A stretch of 41,666 bases of DNA. Origin: Cylindrobasidium torrendii FP15055 ss-10 (lineage: Eukaryota > Basidiomycota > Agaricomycetes > Agaricales > Physalacriaceae). Within the stretch, counting starts at the first letter, position 1; the number at the start of each line of letters is the position of its first letter. The DNA is taken from positions 1 through 41,666 of the forward strand of contig KN880638.1 in NCBI GenBank assembly GCA_000934385.1, in the 5' to 3' direction. Made by a program: the position numbers and the translations under genes. Shown here one piece after another: positions 10,433-21,134 of this stretch. The notes under the pieces were generated by a model. The model ran no database searches, was not told the DNA's origin, and worked only from the letters and a program-made list of their open reading frames with translations.

Positions 10433-11763
10433 CAAATGCCCATATGCGAGGCGATAGTGCTCATCCCAAGGCAAAATCACGTATCAGCACGCACTTGCTG
10501 GATATCTGGCGGTCAAACTGATCATCCGCGATTCGAAACCCTGGAGGCTGGCATTGCCGGAGCGAGCGTTCGGAAAGTGGCCCACAATCCGCGCCTCAGG
10601 TCGAAAAACAGCCAATCAAGAGAGAGAGACGAAGATAATGCGAAAAGAAAGAGAGCCACAGGGTGTGAGGCATAGCTCACAATGGAGGTGGAAGCGCTCC
10701 AACAAAAGCTCCAGCTGTAAAGGATGTGCAGTTTGAGCTGAGTCGGGGAGCTGTCGGCCGTAAATTTCCCAGGTCTGCATCCGCCAGCGTGCCTGCCGGG
10801 ATGCGTCCGCCACCCGATCCTTAGAGTTAGTAGCTCGTGCATGCACCGGCCTTTTCGTGCTCTTCTTTTCAAAATTAAAGATTTGAAAAAGAGTACAAAC
10901 AACGCGCAAGATGATCTTCAGAAGCATAGGGTAATGGAGCTCGATCAAAGGTATGAGCTTTTCCCAATTTGGGCGCGTGCCTTTGTTACTGCGAGCGAGT
11001 GGCACCTGCGATACGCATTTCTAGACTTGTCTTCCGCCTCTGGTGCCTCTCCGTTCAACTACGCGATTGAGGTACTGGGTTATAAATAGAAGCGGGGAGT
11101 GAGCACTCAGCAGAGGACAATGAAGAGTCGGACATGGAGGTGTCGGACAGGATGTCAAGGGCTCTGTCGCTCATAAGCACACCTTAACGCAGGAATTTTG
11201 TTAACCTCTCGCTAGCCTCGGCGCACGACTGATGATAAAGCCGTGACAGCTATGAATCCATATATGGGCCTGCCAAATTCTTAGTAGTGCAATAACTTGG
11301 TTCCAAGCGAGTACTGCTTTACTGTAGCTTTACTGCCTGGTTCGTCGACGAGTGATTTGGCATCAAAACCAAGGACAACTTACTCGTAACGTCCCAGCTG
11401 CGCGTGTACATCCTACAGCAGCAGCTGGTACTTATACGGCGCAACTACAAGCAGACTACAAGTACCCAACACAAAGCAATCTCGCAACATCCACATCCTC
11501 AATTCATCTCTGAACAATAACGACATGTCTATTTTCTTGATACTTGTAAAAACGAGGATAGAATATACACTTGTCAATGTCGCGGACCGAAAGCATGCAG
11601 GAATTGGAATAAGAAGTCCCAGCGGTTCAATTATATCAAGTATAGGTAAGAAGCATCTGCATCAGTGAACCATGGGGCAGCAAAAGGAGCGACAACATCT
11701 GCGTTAGAAGTAGTAACAACACCCTCGGGTCTGTCTGTCTGTCTGTCGGTCAGACGCAACGGG
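10433..11763. other. intergenic, OPT promoter side and MDV1 3' side
   Basis: It should hold OPT upstream control sequence and the 3' untranslated region of the minus-strand MDV1 gene. Two plus-strand signals are unexplained: a TATAAATAG at about 11080, and an adenine/cytosine-rich leader-like stretch before a 47-codon ORF at 11525. Nothing else was recognised. Confidence 0.4.
11525..11668 (+). other. small ORF with a leader-like upstream region
   Basis: ATG at 11525 opens a 47-residue frame (MSIFLILVKTR...) ending at TGA 11666-11668. The preceding about 60 bases are rich in A and C and poor in G, as in many fungal 5' leaders. The peptide resembles nothing I know and has no clear signal peptide. 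It lies antisense to the probable 3' untranslated region of MDV1. It could be a truncated gene remnant, a small peptide gene or chance. Confidence 0.2.
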
Positions 11764-14133
11764 TTATAACGACCACACCTTGACGACAGAGTCGCGTCCA
11801 CCAGACACCATGTACCGATCCATATACCTCAACCTCTGCGCCGGCCGTGTATGCCCATTCGTCATCATAGTCGACTGCTGCATCGACGTCCGATTGAACA
11901 CCGAGATTCCGTTCTCGCCTGTCGTCGCAACAACCTTGCGCGTGTCGAACTGCAGCGCGGTGACCGGATGGTCGTACTTGAGCGTCTGCGAGACACCACC
12001 GGTCCGGAGATCCCATATCCGTATCGTCTTGTCCAAAGAGCCGCTCATGATGTGCAGTTCGTCAAACTGCAAGCAGGTGACTGGCTCGGTGTGCCCAAGA
12101 AGTGTTCGGTGCGCCTGTCCAGTGCGCACTATTAAGGAAGTTAGAGAAACGAAACGGAGATGAGAAGAGTAGACGTACTGTCCCACATACGGACGGCACC
12201 ATCTCCGCTGCCACTAACAAGTCCGAAGCCCCAGAACTGCACACCGCCCACAAAGTCGGTGTACATGTCCCACGAGCCATCAGCGTATGGTGGTGTCGGT
12301 ACAGAGAATGTTCCCAAAGATGATGCCACGCGAGGAGGGGAGGGTGAAGTCGAATGGGATAGTGCCCATAGGATGTCCATCGTCATGATGCATTGGCCAG
12401 TAGAAAGATCCCACTGGCGTAGAGTTTTGTCGGATGCGCCAGTTACCTATCATTGGTCAGTGAGCATTCAACAGACCGGTGTTGGAGTAGACGCACTAAG
12501 CACTTGTCCTCGAAATACAGCGAACTGACAGTCTTGGTGTGCCCTTCCAAAATCCTGATACACGAATCGTTTCGCTCCTCCGGCTCACTCTTGCCATCCC
12601 GAATGCTACCACCATCCTCGCTCTCCTCGGCCACATCGCTGAGACTAACGAACTCGCCCTCTTCTCCCCAGCCGTCTTCATTGTCCACCTGCCGGAGATC
12701 CCATAACCGGACGCTGCCATCTTCACTGCCGGTTACACAAATATGATCCTCTACCTGGATGGTCTTCACAGCGCCGGTATGGCCCTTGAGACGGCCGATC
12801 TGTGTACCGTAGAGCAGATCCCAGACTATCGGTTGGGGTTCATCTTGCGCAGATGTTACAAGTGTTCCGTAGGGCTCCGACATATCGAGTGCCAGAATGG
12901 GGTTGGAGTGGCCCTCGAGCGACATGAAGGCCACGCCGGGCGGCAGATCGTCGTGCTCGGACGGCAAAAACGCTGGACCATGGCGCCGTCTTGAGGTCTG
13001 AGGCAATTGAAGATGGCTCTGGGTGCCGTTCAGCTTCGGTGCGCGGGTCGCCTCTTGTTCGAACTCGATACGTTCTTGCACACCCTCGACTGCGCAGAAT
13101 TGAACACGAGCAAGAGGTGTGGAGAGTGGGCGACGTACGTTCATCCTCCAACTCCAGCTCGTCCTCCTGAAGCTTCAACAAGTCATTTTCAAGCTTGACG
13201 CGTATGATGTCTAGAGCTTCAATTTTGCGTGAGATCTCGGTCATTTCATTGCTAATGAGCGACTAGGAGTGCAGTGGTGAGTAAAGGGGAGCTTGAGACA
13301 GGCGGGATAACGCACTCGGCGGACATGTATATTCTCCTTGTCCCGCAGGATCTCCTGCTTTTGGCGTGATAACTCGTCCTTCCCAAACAGTTTTGAGGCT
13401 GCTAAGCTCTCCCGCCCTCGTCTCTTCTTGCCCTTGCGGCCCTGGGGGACTATCACGACGTCGTCCTCGCTAGTAACGCTGTGTCCATCGTCGTCCTCCG
13501 TGAGCAGTCCGCGTGCACTGTGGCCAAGCTTCTTGAGACCTAATGGCTTAGCATCGACGTTCCGCATCTGGCGCCGTCGTGTACGGCTTTGCTCCGCGCT
13601 CGGAATGGTAGCGTTGAAACCGCGTAGCAAGCTGACATTGTTCCGGCCTTCGTCATCGCTGGGCACGTCGACCTTGAGCAGTTCCTCGGTGGCCTCCATT
13701 ACTTGTAGGTCGCGAGACGTGAGACGCCGAGAGCCCATGCCCAGGCGTAAGGGAGCGCGCCCGAGGGTGGCGAAATCGAGTCCCGAGCCAGCACGACGAT
13801 GGTCAATGGCTGGCCGAGACCTCTCGTTGACGGTGCCCGCCGTCTTCATCATCTTGGGCGTCATGATGACGGGTGCAACTGCGAGAACGGATCAGTTGGG
13901 CCGACTACCTCGGCATCCTCCGCCCCGTTGCACGTACGTTCAGACAAAATCCTTGCCGAGTCTGACTTCTTGTGGTTGAAAGGCGCGAAGAGCGCTTTCT
14001 GAACGAGTTCAAGCCGGCTTGGTCCTGCGTTCCCACTCCCATTTCCATTCCCGTTTCCGTTCACTTCATCATCCCTCCAGTTGTCCGTCGGCGCGTGTCG
14101 TGAACTGCCTTCGTCTTTATGGCGGGTTGGCAT
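11764..14133 (-). CDS. MDV1: mitochondrial division protein 1, WD40 fission adaptor
   Basis: An adaptor that links Fis1 on the mitochondrial outer membrane to the dynamin Dnm1 and promotes fission (known for Mdv1/Caf4). Exons 14133-13938, 13878-13316, 13262-13139, 13089-12497, 12446-12179 and 12128-11764 close in phase to 702 residues, close to the yeast protein (about 714). The N-terminus is polar, with a short Asn-Gly run. A coiled coil covers about residues 230-320 (EMTEISRKIEALDIIRVKLENDLL falls in it). WD repeats follow from about residue 350: LEGHSNPILALD, LKGHTGAVKTI with VRLWDLRQ, LEGHTKTVSSL, SDKTLRQWDL, GDGAVRMWD, LLGHTEPVTCL with TIRIWDLRTG, then a final VVKVWSL. An acidic insert of about 40 residues interrupts the third repeat. 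The ATG at 14133 (MPTRHKDEG) is the first in frame; an upstream exon cannot be excluded. Confidence 0.88.
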
Positions 14134-15300
14134 AACCGTCGCGGAACTCGTCGTTTGCGACAGCAACGACCAGTTTGGGCAATAGTGAGGGAGCAGAAGA
14201 CAAGTAGGGCCCTTTACCGATCACAGCCAAATTTGGGTGCCTTTCGCCAAATTCCCACGGTTCCTTTAAACGTGAAATCTGCCATTCTTTCTTACTGCCA
14301 CTGAAGTACTGACAAGCCACTTATGAAAGATGTTGAGAGAATAATCCTCTTTCAGTTGACCAAGCACGGAATAGCTCTTTGGAGAATGACTTGGTTGATG
14401 CCAACTTTGGCGATCAATTTGGAATATATCGGACAATGGCTTATTTACTGAACGTCACTGCTACTCCCAAAAGGCGACCTAGCTAGAAATTCAGTCCAGA
14501 TATGAAGAATAGCAAACGCCCTTTAACGATAGCGCGCAGGTAGCAGTGTCACTCTGAATCCCACCGTCGGTGTGGGTCACTGACTGTGCCATGGGGAAGC
14601 CACACCACCTAATAAACGCAAGATGCCCTAATCTATTGCCTTGCTGCAGAACGGATATCACGATGCTCGGGAGACAATACGCTGGCCAGACTTGTCCATC
14701 GCTGTGCCACATGGTTTTCACATGGCTGGATAACGCGTCCGGCAGCACTGCTTGGAGAACGCGTTCTGGCACGCACACCATCATCATCATGCATCACGTC
14801 TACTCATAGAACAGCGAGAATGCTGTTGTTCAATCTGTGTTCAATCCAAAGTGTATCGCCCACAGGTAGCCCTCACCTGAGGTTTCCGACTGCCTGGCCA
14901 TAATGACCATGTTTGGCCGGTCTTGCCTGGCAGTTGACCCAGTCTTCTCTCTTGTGCCATGGTGGCCTCGCTGCAAACCGCTACTTATCACAGCAGAAAC
15001 AAGGACGTCAAGAAGCTCAGCCTTTCATTCTGTGCCTATCGATGTCCTGTTGGTTTCGCCGTAATGCAATGCTATCTACACTGACATCGACGGTTAATGC
15101 AGGCACTCTACTAGCTTGGTCAAAGGCGTTTCCAAAATCCTATGCGACATCCACTTTATTTATTTAAATGCATTTCACTGTGACGTTGCCGCCGGGGATT
15201 TTTTTTCTTCTTCTGAAGGCTCTTCTTCGCGATCGACCCGTCTGTAGTGGCGTGCGTCCAACTCCTAACCTTCCTATACTCCTTGCGGCTCAGGGTATCG
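14134..15300. other. divergent intergenic region, MDV1 and GT90 genes
   Basis: It should contain the promoters of both flanking genes. Seen: a short ATC trinucleotide run near 14780-14790 and a T-rich stretch near 15200. No coding exon, tRNA or longer repeat was recognised. Confidence 0.4.
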
Positions 15301-15307
15301 TATATAA
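15301..15307 (+). promoter_or_regulatory. TATA box of the GT90 gene
   Basis: TATATAA on the plus strand 111 bases before the ATG at 15418, followed by a C/T-rich initiator-like region (CTTCCTTTCCCTCCC). Confidence 0.6.
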
Positions 15308-15417
15308 GTAGCGGACCTTTTTCTGTCCGCCTAATCCATCTCTTCCTTTCCCTCCCTGCTTCATTTTCATCGGCGCCGGCTCGCGTTAGCCCATTTGCCA
15401 GTATCCTGCTCGCAGCG

Positions 15418-17565
15418 ATGGGTATCCTTCGCCCCGCCCACCCATTCCGTCGCCCTTCGAGGAATCCATACTTCACTCTCGCAGCTGTCGCCCTCGGCTT
15501 CCTCTTCGTCTGCGGCTACACGACCTTCCCCAGCATCCACAGCAGTACGACGATCACCGTCAACACCGTATACGAAGATGCTGCCAAGGATGTCAAAGCA
15601 CCACTTGACAGCGCCTCCCCTCCCATACGGCTCCCAGACACAGATGACCTCCCAGCTGCCGCCGACATCCCTCTCAGAACCGGTCGTCCACCAAAAAACA
15701 TGGCGTTTGTCGGTGGCAAGTTTCGCCCAAACGGGCTCATGGAAATCGAAAATTTCTTGCCAGACCAGCGCCATCCTATCCACGATGTCATCTCGTACTC
15801 CCAGGCTCAGTGGGACAAGAAGGTCAGGCGCGCCAGCAAGACGTTGAGAGAGGCGGTGGCGGAATATAAGCGCAGATACAAGCGGAGTCCTCCCAGAGGT
15901 TTCGATAAGTGGTACGTGTGCCTTGCTCCGTAACGCCGCCGTTACTCATTTACAGTTTAGGTGGCAGTACGTACAAGACCATAACGTCCAGCTCCCGGAC
16001 GAGTACGACCAGATTTACCGCGACATTGAGCCCTTCTGGGCCGTCTCTCCCGAGGACCTCAACCGCATTGAGCAAGAATTCGAAGGGCACTTTGAATCCT
16101 TCACGCTCGGCAAAGGCCCTCATCCCCTCGACTCTTTGTTCATTCCTGGCGTACATTCGCCGGGCGACGGAATCATCAAGATAGTCAACCACACCCTTCG
16201 CGAGGAGAATAGGGACCATCTTCTCGGTGGCGGCATCCAGGTCATTGCGACACTGGTCGACGTCGAGCACCACTTGCCTCCTTTCCGCGCGCCCTTTCTC
16301 CCTCACGATAACCCGGACCAAGTGTTCGACTGGGAGCTCAAGCAGCTGATGCTCAAGCACGCCGCTGCGGGAACTCGTGAGTTTCTTTCCGAGGACTGCG
16401 CTACGTTTTGCTGACGCACATATGTCAGATATCGACCCCTTCAACACCGGCATCCCTGTCAAGCACCACGGGTGGCTGGCCGTATGCGACCCTATGTCAC
16501 CAGCGTGGAAGGACCCCATCTCTTTCACCGAGCCGTACGTCCACAAGGAGCCTCGGTCGTTCATCTACGAGCACCAGAAGGCCATGGATCCCTGTCTCCA
16601 TCCCAGCATCCTCCGCGAGCATGGCCAATTCTTATCCTACCACAAGGGACCTTTCCCTCAGCAGAAATTCATCCCAAACTTTGCGTGGTCGCCGTCGACA
16701 ATGCACCAGGATATTACCATCGCGCACACTATTTCCTGGCGCACAGACCTCATGAACAATCCCACTTTGCATTCATGGGATGAGAAGATGGACGAGCGTC
16801 TTGCCTGGCGGGGACGGAATACAGGGATCTGGCACGGTGGAGAGAACGAATGGTACCTTGCTCAGCGCGAGCGCCTTGTCGAGTTTGCGGCGGGCGGCGA
16901 GAACGGTCTCACTGGGTCCGTCAAGATTCTCATCGAAGGTTTGGCCGCGGACGGCCGCACGGTACTGGAGGAAATCGAGGTCAACAAGACGCTCATCGCG
17001 CCTGCAATGCTGGATATTGGCTATATCGAGGGCCCGACCGCGTCTGACGCCCCCGAGGTTCGCAGTGCGCTTTTGAAGCGATACGACTTTAACAGACGGC
17101 CGCATACGGAGCTGCAGACGTCGAATTACAAGTATCTCATGGACGTGGATGGGAACGCTTGGTCGTCGCGGTTCTACAGGCTTATTTCGCAGTCGGGCTC
17201 GCTCATCTTCAAGAGCACCGTCTATCCTGAGTGGTGGGCGGACCGTGTGCAGCCGTGGGTGCATTATGTACCTGTCAAGAACGACTACAGCGACTTGCTT
17301 GACAGTTTGGTTTTCTTCCGCGGTGGGTTAGATGGGCGCGGCCGGCATGACGAGGAGGCGAGGAAGATAGCGGATGCAGGGAAAAAGTGGGCAGCGGATT
17401 TCTGGAGACCTGAGGATATGACGGCTTATAACTTTAGGTGACAGAAACGTCCGTCCCGCCGCTCTTGACTCTGTACTGACGATATCTTTTCCTAGGTTGT
17501 TCCTTGAGTACGCCCGCATTTTGAGTCTGGACCGCGATAAGCCAGAATGGAACTTTGAATTGTAG
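15418..17565 (+). CDS. glycosyltransferase family 90 (CAP10-like)
   Basis: A type II Golgi glycosyltransferase of the CAP10 family. Members add xylose or glucose; Cryptococcus members act in capsule and glycan synthesis. Exons 15418-15911, 15961-16376, 16429-17437 and 17496-17565 give 662 residues. A basic cytoplasmic start is followed by one membrane anchor at about residues 19-37 (FTLAAVALGFLFVCGYTTF). A stem precedes the luminal domain with the family landmarks GFDKWWQYVQ, EYDQIYRDIEPF, and near residue 540 KYLMDVDGNAWSSRF then FKSTVYPEWW. The C-terminal part is full length (LFLEYARILSLDRDKPEW). Donor sugar and acceptor cannot be read from sequence; beta-xylosyltransferase is the closest characterised activity. 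It has its own TATA box and is not in an operon-like arrangement. Confidence 0.92.
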
Positions 17566-18137
17566 ATGAGTTGGTGCTTTTTGGTTTTTCTTGATTATTT
17601 AATTATCCTTCGTGTTGATAGCTCTCGTCGTTGTTTGTTGTAATACCACCTCTTCATTAGAATGCTGACTTACCTATATTTTTTCTTGTTGCGTGCGTTC
17701 ATACATATGCGAATATGATACAAAATGATGATTCCTTGACTGCTCTCTGCATTGCTTGAATATCCAGTCCAAATTCTCCGAACTTGAGTCTGTGATGATG
17801 AAGAATTCTACGCTATCAATGATTGTAGCTGACCTCTGAAGCGTCCAAATATGTTTATCAGCAGAGGTCAGCAAGTTATGTTCGCAAGCCTAAAAAAACA
17901 GAGGGGTGTAAATGCGATCAGCGCCACCGGATATGGCCGTGATGGGTGCTTATGAAAGCCATCAAGCCAATCCTAAAGTTACAGTTTATGTAAGCAGAAA
18001 GGAATTATTGCTGGACTACTGCTCGCCGCGGTGCAAGTGTAAGCAAATCGTCGGGCCCGTGCGTCTGCATCTCCGCCAAACGCTGCACCTATATCCTAAT
18101 CGACTTCTCGCCTAGCTTCAAGAAAAATCCATCCACA
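17566..18137. other. GT90 3' region and RPS29 leader
   Basis: This holds the 3' end of the GT90 transcript and the RPS29 promoter. A possible intron in the RPS29 5' leader spans 18039-18115, with GTAAGC donor, CTAAT branch-like site and CCTAG acceptor, as is common for ribosomal protein genes. No gene was recognised in the rest. Confidence 0.4.
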
Positions 18138-18439
18138 ATGACCCACGACGCCATTTGGTTCTCCCGCCCCAGGAAATACGGAAAGGGCTCCCGCCAGTGG
18201 TTAGTGTTCACTGGCTGAATCCGGGCTTGGGGGAAAATAATGTGAATCTCATCGCGATTGTTGTTATCCAGCCGCCTCTGCGCTCACCAGGCCGGTCTCA
18301 TCCGCAAGTACGGACTCGACCTCTGCCGCCAGTGCTTCCGTGAGAAGTCGGCTGCCATCGGTTTCGTTAAGGTGCGTTTGCCCGCCGAGCCGTGTGGGAT
18401 TTTTGCTGATGCTCATGTGTCTGTGTGTAGAACCGGTAA
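18138..18439 (+). CDS. RPS29: 40S ribosomal protein S29 (uS14)
   Basis: A small zinc-binding protein of the 40S subunit head. Exons 18138-18199, 18272-18371 and 18431-18439 give 56 residues, exactly the usual length. The protein starts [17 protein letters not shown]. The zinc motif is complete, CRLCAHQ and then CRQCF, with [10 protein letters not shown] between. The last exon holds only Asn, Arg and the stop, matching the usual fungal ending in a basic residue. The first intron has a GTTAGT donor, the second a GTGCGT donor. Translation and phase leave little doubt. Confidence 0.96.
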
Positions 18440-19098
18440 ACACATCATCGGGATTTTGGCCTTGCTGTTTTCCTCCCACATACATTTTGCATCGTCGATA
18501 TTATGTTTTCCATGCGCACAATATGACGTGTCCCTTTTTTCTGGGCTCTCCCCACTTCCACTTCCACTTTGCGGATGGCGTCAAGAGGATTCGGTCGAAC
18601 TGGCTATCGATGGTCTCGTTATGTTGTACGATGTAGCCTGCATGCAATCCAATCGCGGTCGCGGGAATAGCTGCGTTTGTTTGTTCGGTCCACCACCCCA
18701 GTCTCCGGCCGAAGTGCCCATCAAGGTCCTGCCCTCCAATTCTGCTATCACAGGACGCTTCAAGCCCTAGCCCAACTTCCCTTTCCCTAAACCACGATTG
18801 CGTTGGGTGTCGCGCAAGAGACGCCGCTGGCTATTGTAGTCCATACCCAGAGGCCGTTCTTGCACGATTCTTGAGTTGGCGACAGGATTCCTCTTCAACC
18901 TGTCGGCTGCATGAACATCAGAGCTCTGTTTTCTTTGCCTTTTGACAGAGTGCATGGGGGTAATCTGACTGAGTCGTGAGCTTGATAGACGTCCCGAGCA
19001 CCAATGCGCTCGGTCTTTCCATCACCTCCTTTGCGAAAACCCTAATCCATGTGCAGGCATTATGGGTTCGACTACCACGCAAAAAAAGACAAGCTATG
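18440..19098. other. convergent intergenic region
   Basis: Lies between the ends of RPS29 (plus) and the F-box gene (minus) and should contain their 3' untranslated regions. A minus-strand frame of 62 codons at 18767-18955 is arginine-rich, but I could not support it as a gene. Confidence 0.4.
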
Positions 19099-20502
19099 TT
19101 AATAATGGAAGTGTATTCTACCCTCCGTGCGAGCGCTTCCCATCCCTTCGAAAATCCCTTCTCGAACTTGCTTCAGTGCAATCCTTCTCTTTTCCTCGAC
19201 ATCTTGTATTCCCTCTTCTCCCTGCTCACTCTGAGGAACGTTCAGCGCTCCCCCAGCGCACATGTCGACGTGAATGGCCTTTGGAGGTCCACCGTCCAGA
19301 GTGCCTAAAGCATCATCAAACTTGCCCCAAGTCTCGTCTACGTCCCATTCATCTGTACTTGTAACTAATATGACCATTCGGAGGTCTGCGATAGACCAAG
19401 GAGAGCGGACGCGATGGATGTACTGCGTGACCCATTGGACAATGGATTTGGACTTGCCAACGCGTAGAGTTAGTGAGTTGAGCCTCAATCCTCTGTATTT
19501 GAAGCGCTGGGTTGCAGATGTAGCTTTATCGTCCTTCTCATCCCAGCCTGCTGGCAGCGTGCATTCTACAGACTACTGTCAGAAAAAGAAAATTCAAACA
19601 CATTCCTCGAACATACCGCGAAGGGGCCCGGTGAGAGTGAGAACCTCAAGGTGGTCGTTCAAATATTCGAGTAAATCCTTGATCCGACTCTCGTCCGTAA
19701 ACGGTGGGGCATCCAAGTGCAGCTCGCGCAAATGCTCGAGGCAGAAGGGAGACCAGTGCACCCTCGCGCCTCGCATCATCCACTCGATTGCCCACTCTTC
19801 ACCGAAACGGAGGGTGCGCAATTTCACAGCGTCCTCTACCCTTCCTTCTGTTACTGAAGACGATACTTCGCCAGTCACGTTGAAGAGGATGAGTTCTTCT
19901 AGACGCGGCATACACCTGAGGATGGCGCAGAGTCCACCTTTCCGGCCATGCGTTAGGACAGGTGTCCGGCCATGCCTGATGACAGCTGTCGGGCCGCGCG
20001 TGATGACAGACCTGGCTACGAATGTACGAACGTTTGCCAGTCCATTTGAGCCAAAAAGAATATCCACGGCGGAAATGCTCTTGTCGGTATCGGTGCCCTC
20101 AGACTGGAAAGCCAAATCCCAGCCCCCAGTAAGCTCGAGGTGTTGGACGTTGCGAAGGAGTGGGATGACCGGAACCAGCGACTCTGGAGGGAGTATAACG
20201 GAGCTGTGTTCTGTTGGTTGCAGGCTGAGCTCTTTCACAAACGAGGCATGGTTTGAATCTGCACAGCTCGCGAGGAATTCAGAGCAGGACGTGGCGCTTG
20301 CCAGACGGAGTCGGCGCAGGAGAGGCGCGCGCGTTAGTGCCCCAAATAAGCGACTAGCAAGCGATGCATTCTGAAGAGCGGCTTTGTCGTCTATGAAATG
20401 CACGATCAGGTCGAGGATTTCTGGAGGCAGGCGAACGACGGTATCTCCCGATACTGCAAAGTCGGGCGGTGTAATGAGTGTATCTTCATTCCGTTTAGTC
20501 AA
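19099..20502 (-). CDS. F-box-like protein, LRR-type C-terminus
   Basis: A probable substrate-recognition subunit of an SCF ubiquitin ligase, of the large lineage-specific agaricomycete F-box expansion (inference from the motif). Exons 20502-19617 and 19565-19099 join in phase to about 450 residues, stop TAA at 19099. The F-box-like motif begins near residue 22: VRLPPEILDLIVHFIDD, followed by ASLASRLFGALTRAPLLRRL. Weak leucine-rich repeats follow (FVKELSL, VQHLELTGG, LEELILFNV, LRTLRFG, LRELHLD, LEVLTLTGP). The 5' end is unresolved: the frame opens at 20502 with a TTG and no in-frame ATG precedes the F-box. A short upstream exon, probably spliced to the TTTGCAG acceptor near 20450, is likely. 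The substrate is unknown. Confidence 0.72.
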
Positions 20503-20540
20503 TATCCATCCAGGTTAGAGATGACCTACGCATTCGGCAT

Positions 20541-20625
20541 GCAGTTTAACGGAGGTATGAACGAGGAGGCGCCTGATACCTCGACTTGTGAGAGGCAAGT
20601 GAGAGTCTCCGAGAAAGGATGGAGA
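20541..20625 (+). repeat. direct repeat unit 1
   Basis: Matches 20840-20925 about 298 bases downstream with clear divergence. The shared core is AACGGNNNTATGAACGAGGA followed by GC(A/G)CCTG and ACCTCGAC. In the plus frame both units begin MNEEAP, then TST, and several differences fall on third codon positions. The frame here is 27 residues (20557-20640). Confidence 0.5.
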
Positions 20626-20839
20626 TCCACGTGCATCTAGTATTGCCTCGGTACGGTTGCGGCTACGCAATAAATGAGTCAGGTTTAGATGCCTGTTTCG
20701 CTACACTGCAAGTACACTACTATATTAGTATATATATCTTCCGGTTCTTTATAGTCGAGTAGCATGAGGAGTGCATCTTCACACTGTTCATATTCTGATA
20801 CAATATGACCTATAGCTACATATGCATGTCACAGCACCC

Positions 20840-20925
20840 AGATTAACGGGCATATGAACGAGGAAGCACCTGCGACCTCGACAAGTGGCAACTCTGGCGA
20901 GTGGGAGTCACTGAGAGAGAATCGG
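20840..20925 (+). repeat. direct repeat unit 2
   Basis: Second diverged unit of the pair with 20541-20625. The plus-strand frame from 20854 is 29 residues (MNEEAPATSTSG...), ending at 20943. Between the units lies AT-rich sequence with no recognised gene. The rest of 20503-21134 shows nothing else. Confidence 0.5.
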
Positions 20926-21134
20926 TTCGGTACCCGGGCTTAGAGCGCGCAAAACACGCCTTCAATGAGTGGCTGGTGGAATTGGTTCCTTGATTGCCAT
21001 ATACGGATTCGTATCAAACCATGTTTAGTAGTCGTTGCAGCGCGTTTGCTCAAGGGGTGGCAATGTTTTTTACGTAGGAAAATCCATAGACTGGGGCCGC
21101 CTCGACGGGGTAATGTACCGTGAGCTATGCATAA

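Noticed and set aside
14779..14791. A short ATC trinucleotide run
   Set aside because: Only a few units long; too short to call a microsatellite or a regulatory element.
18767..18955. A minus-strand 62-codon arginine-rich frame with a vague likeness to ribosomal protein eL39
   Set aside because: Only scattered basic residues match, the family's conserved core is missing and the length is wrong. It lies in the convergent 3' regions of two genes.
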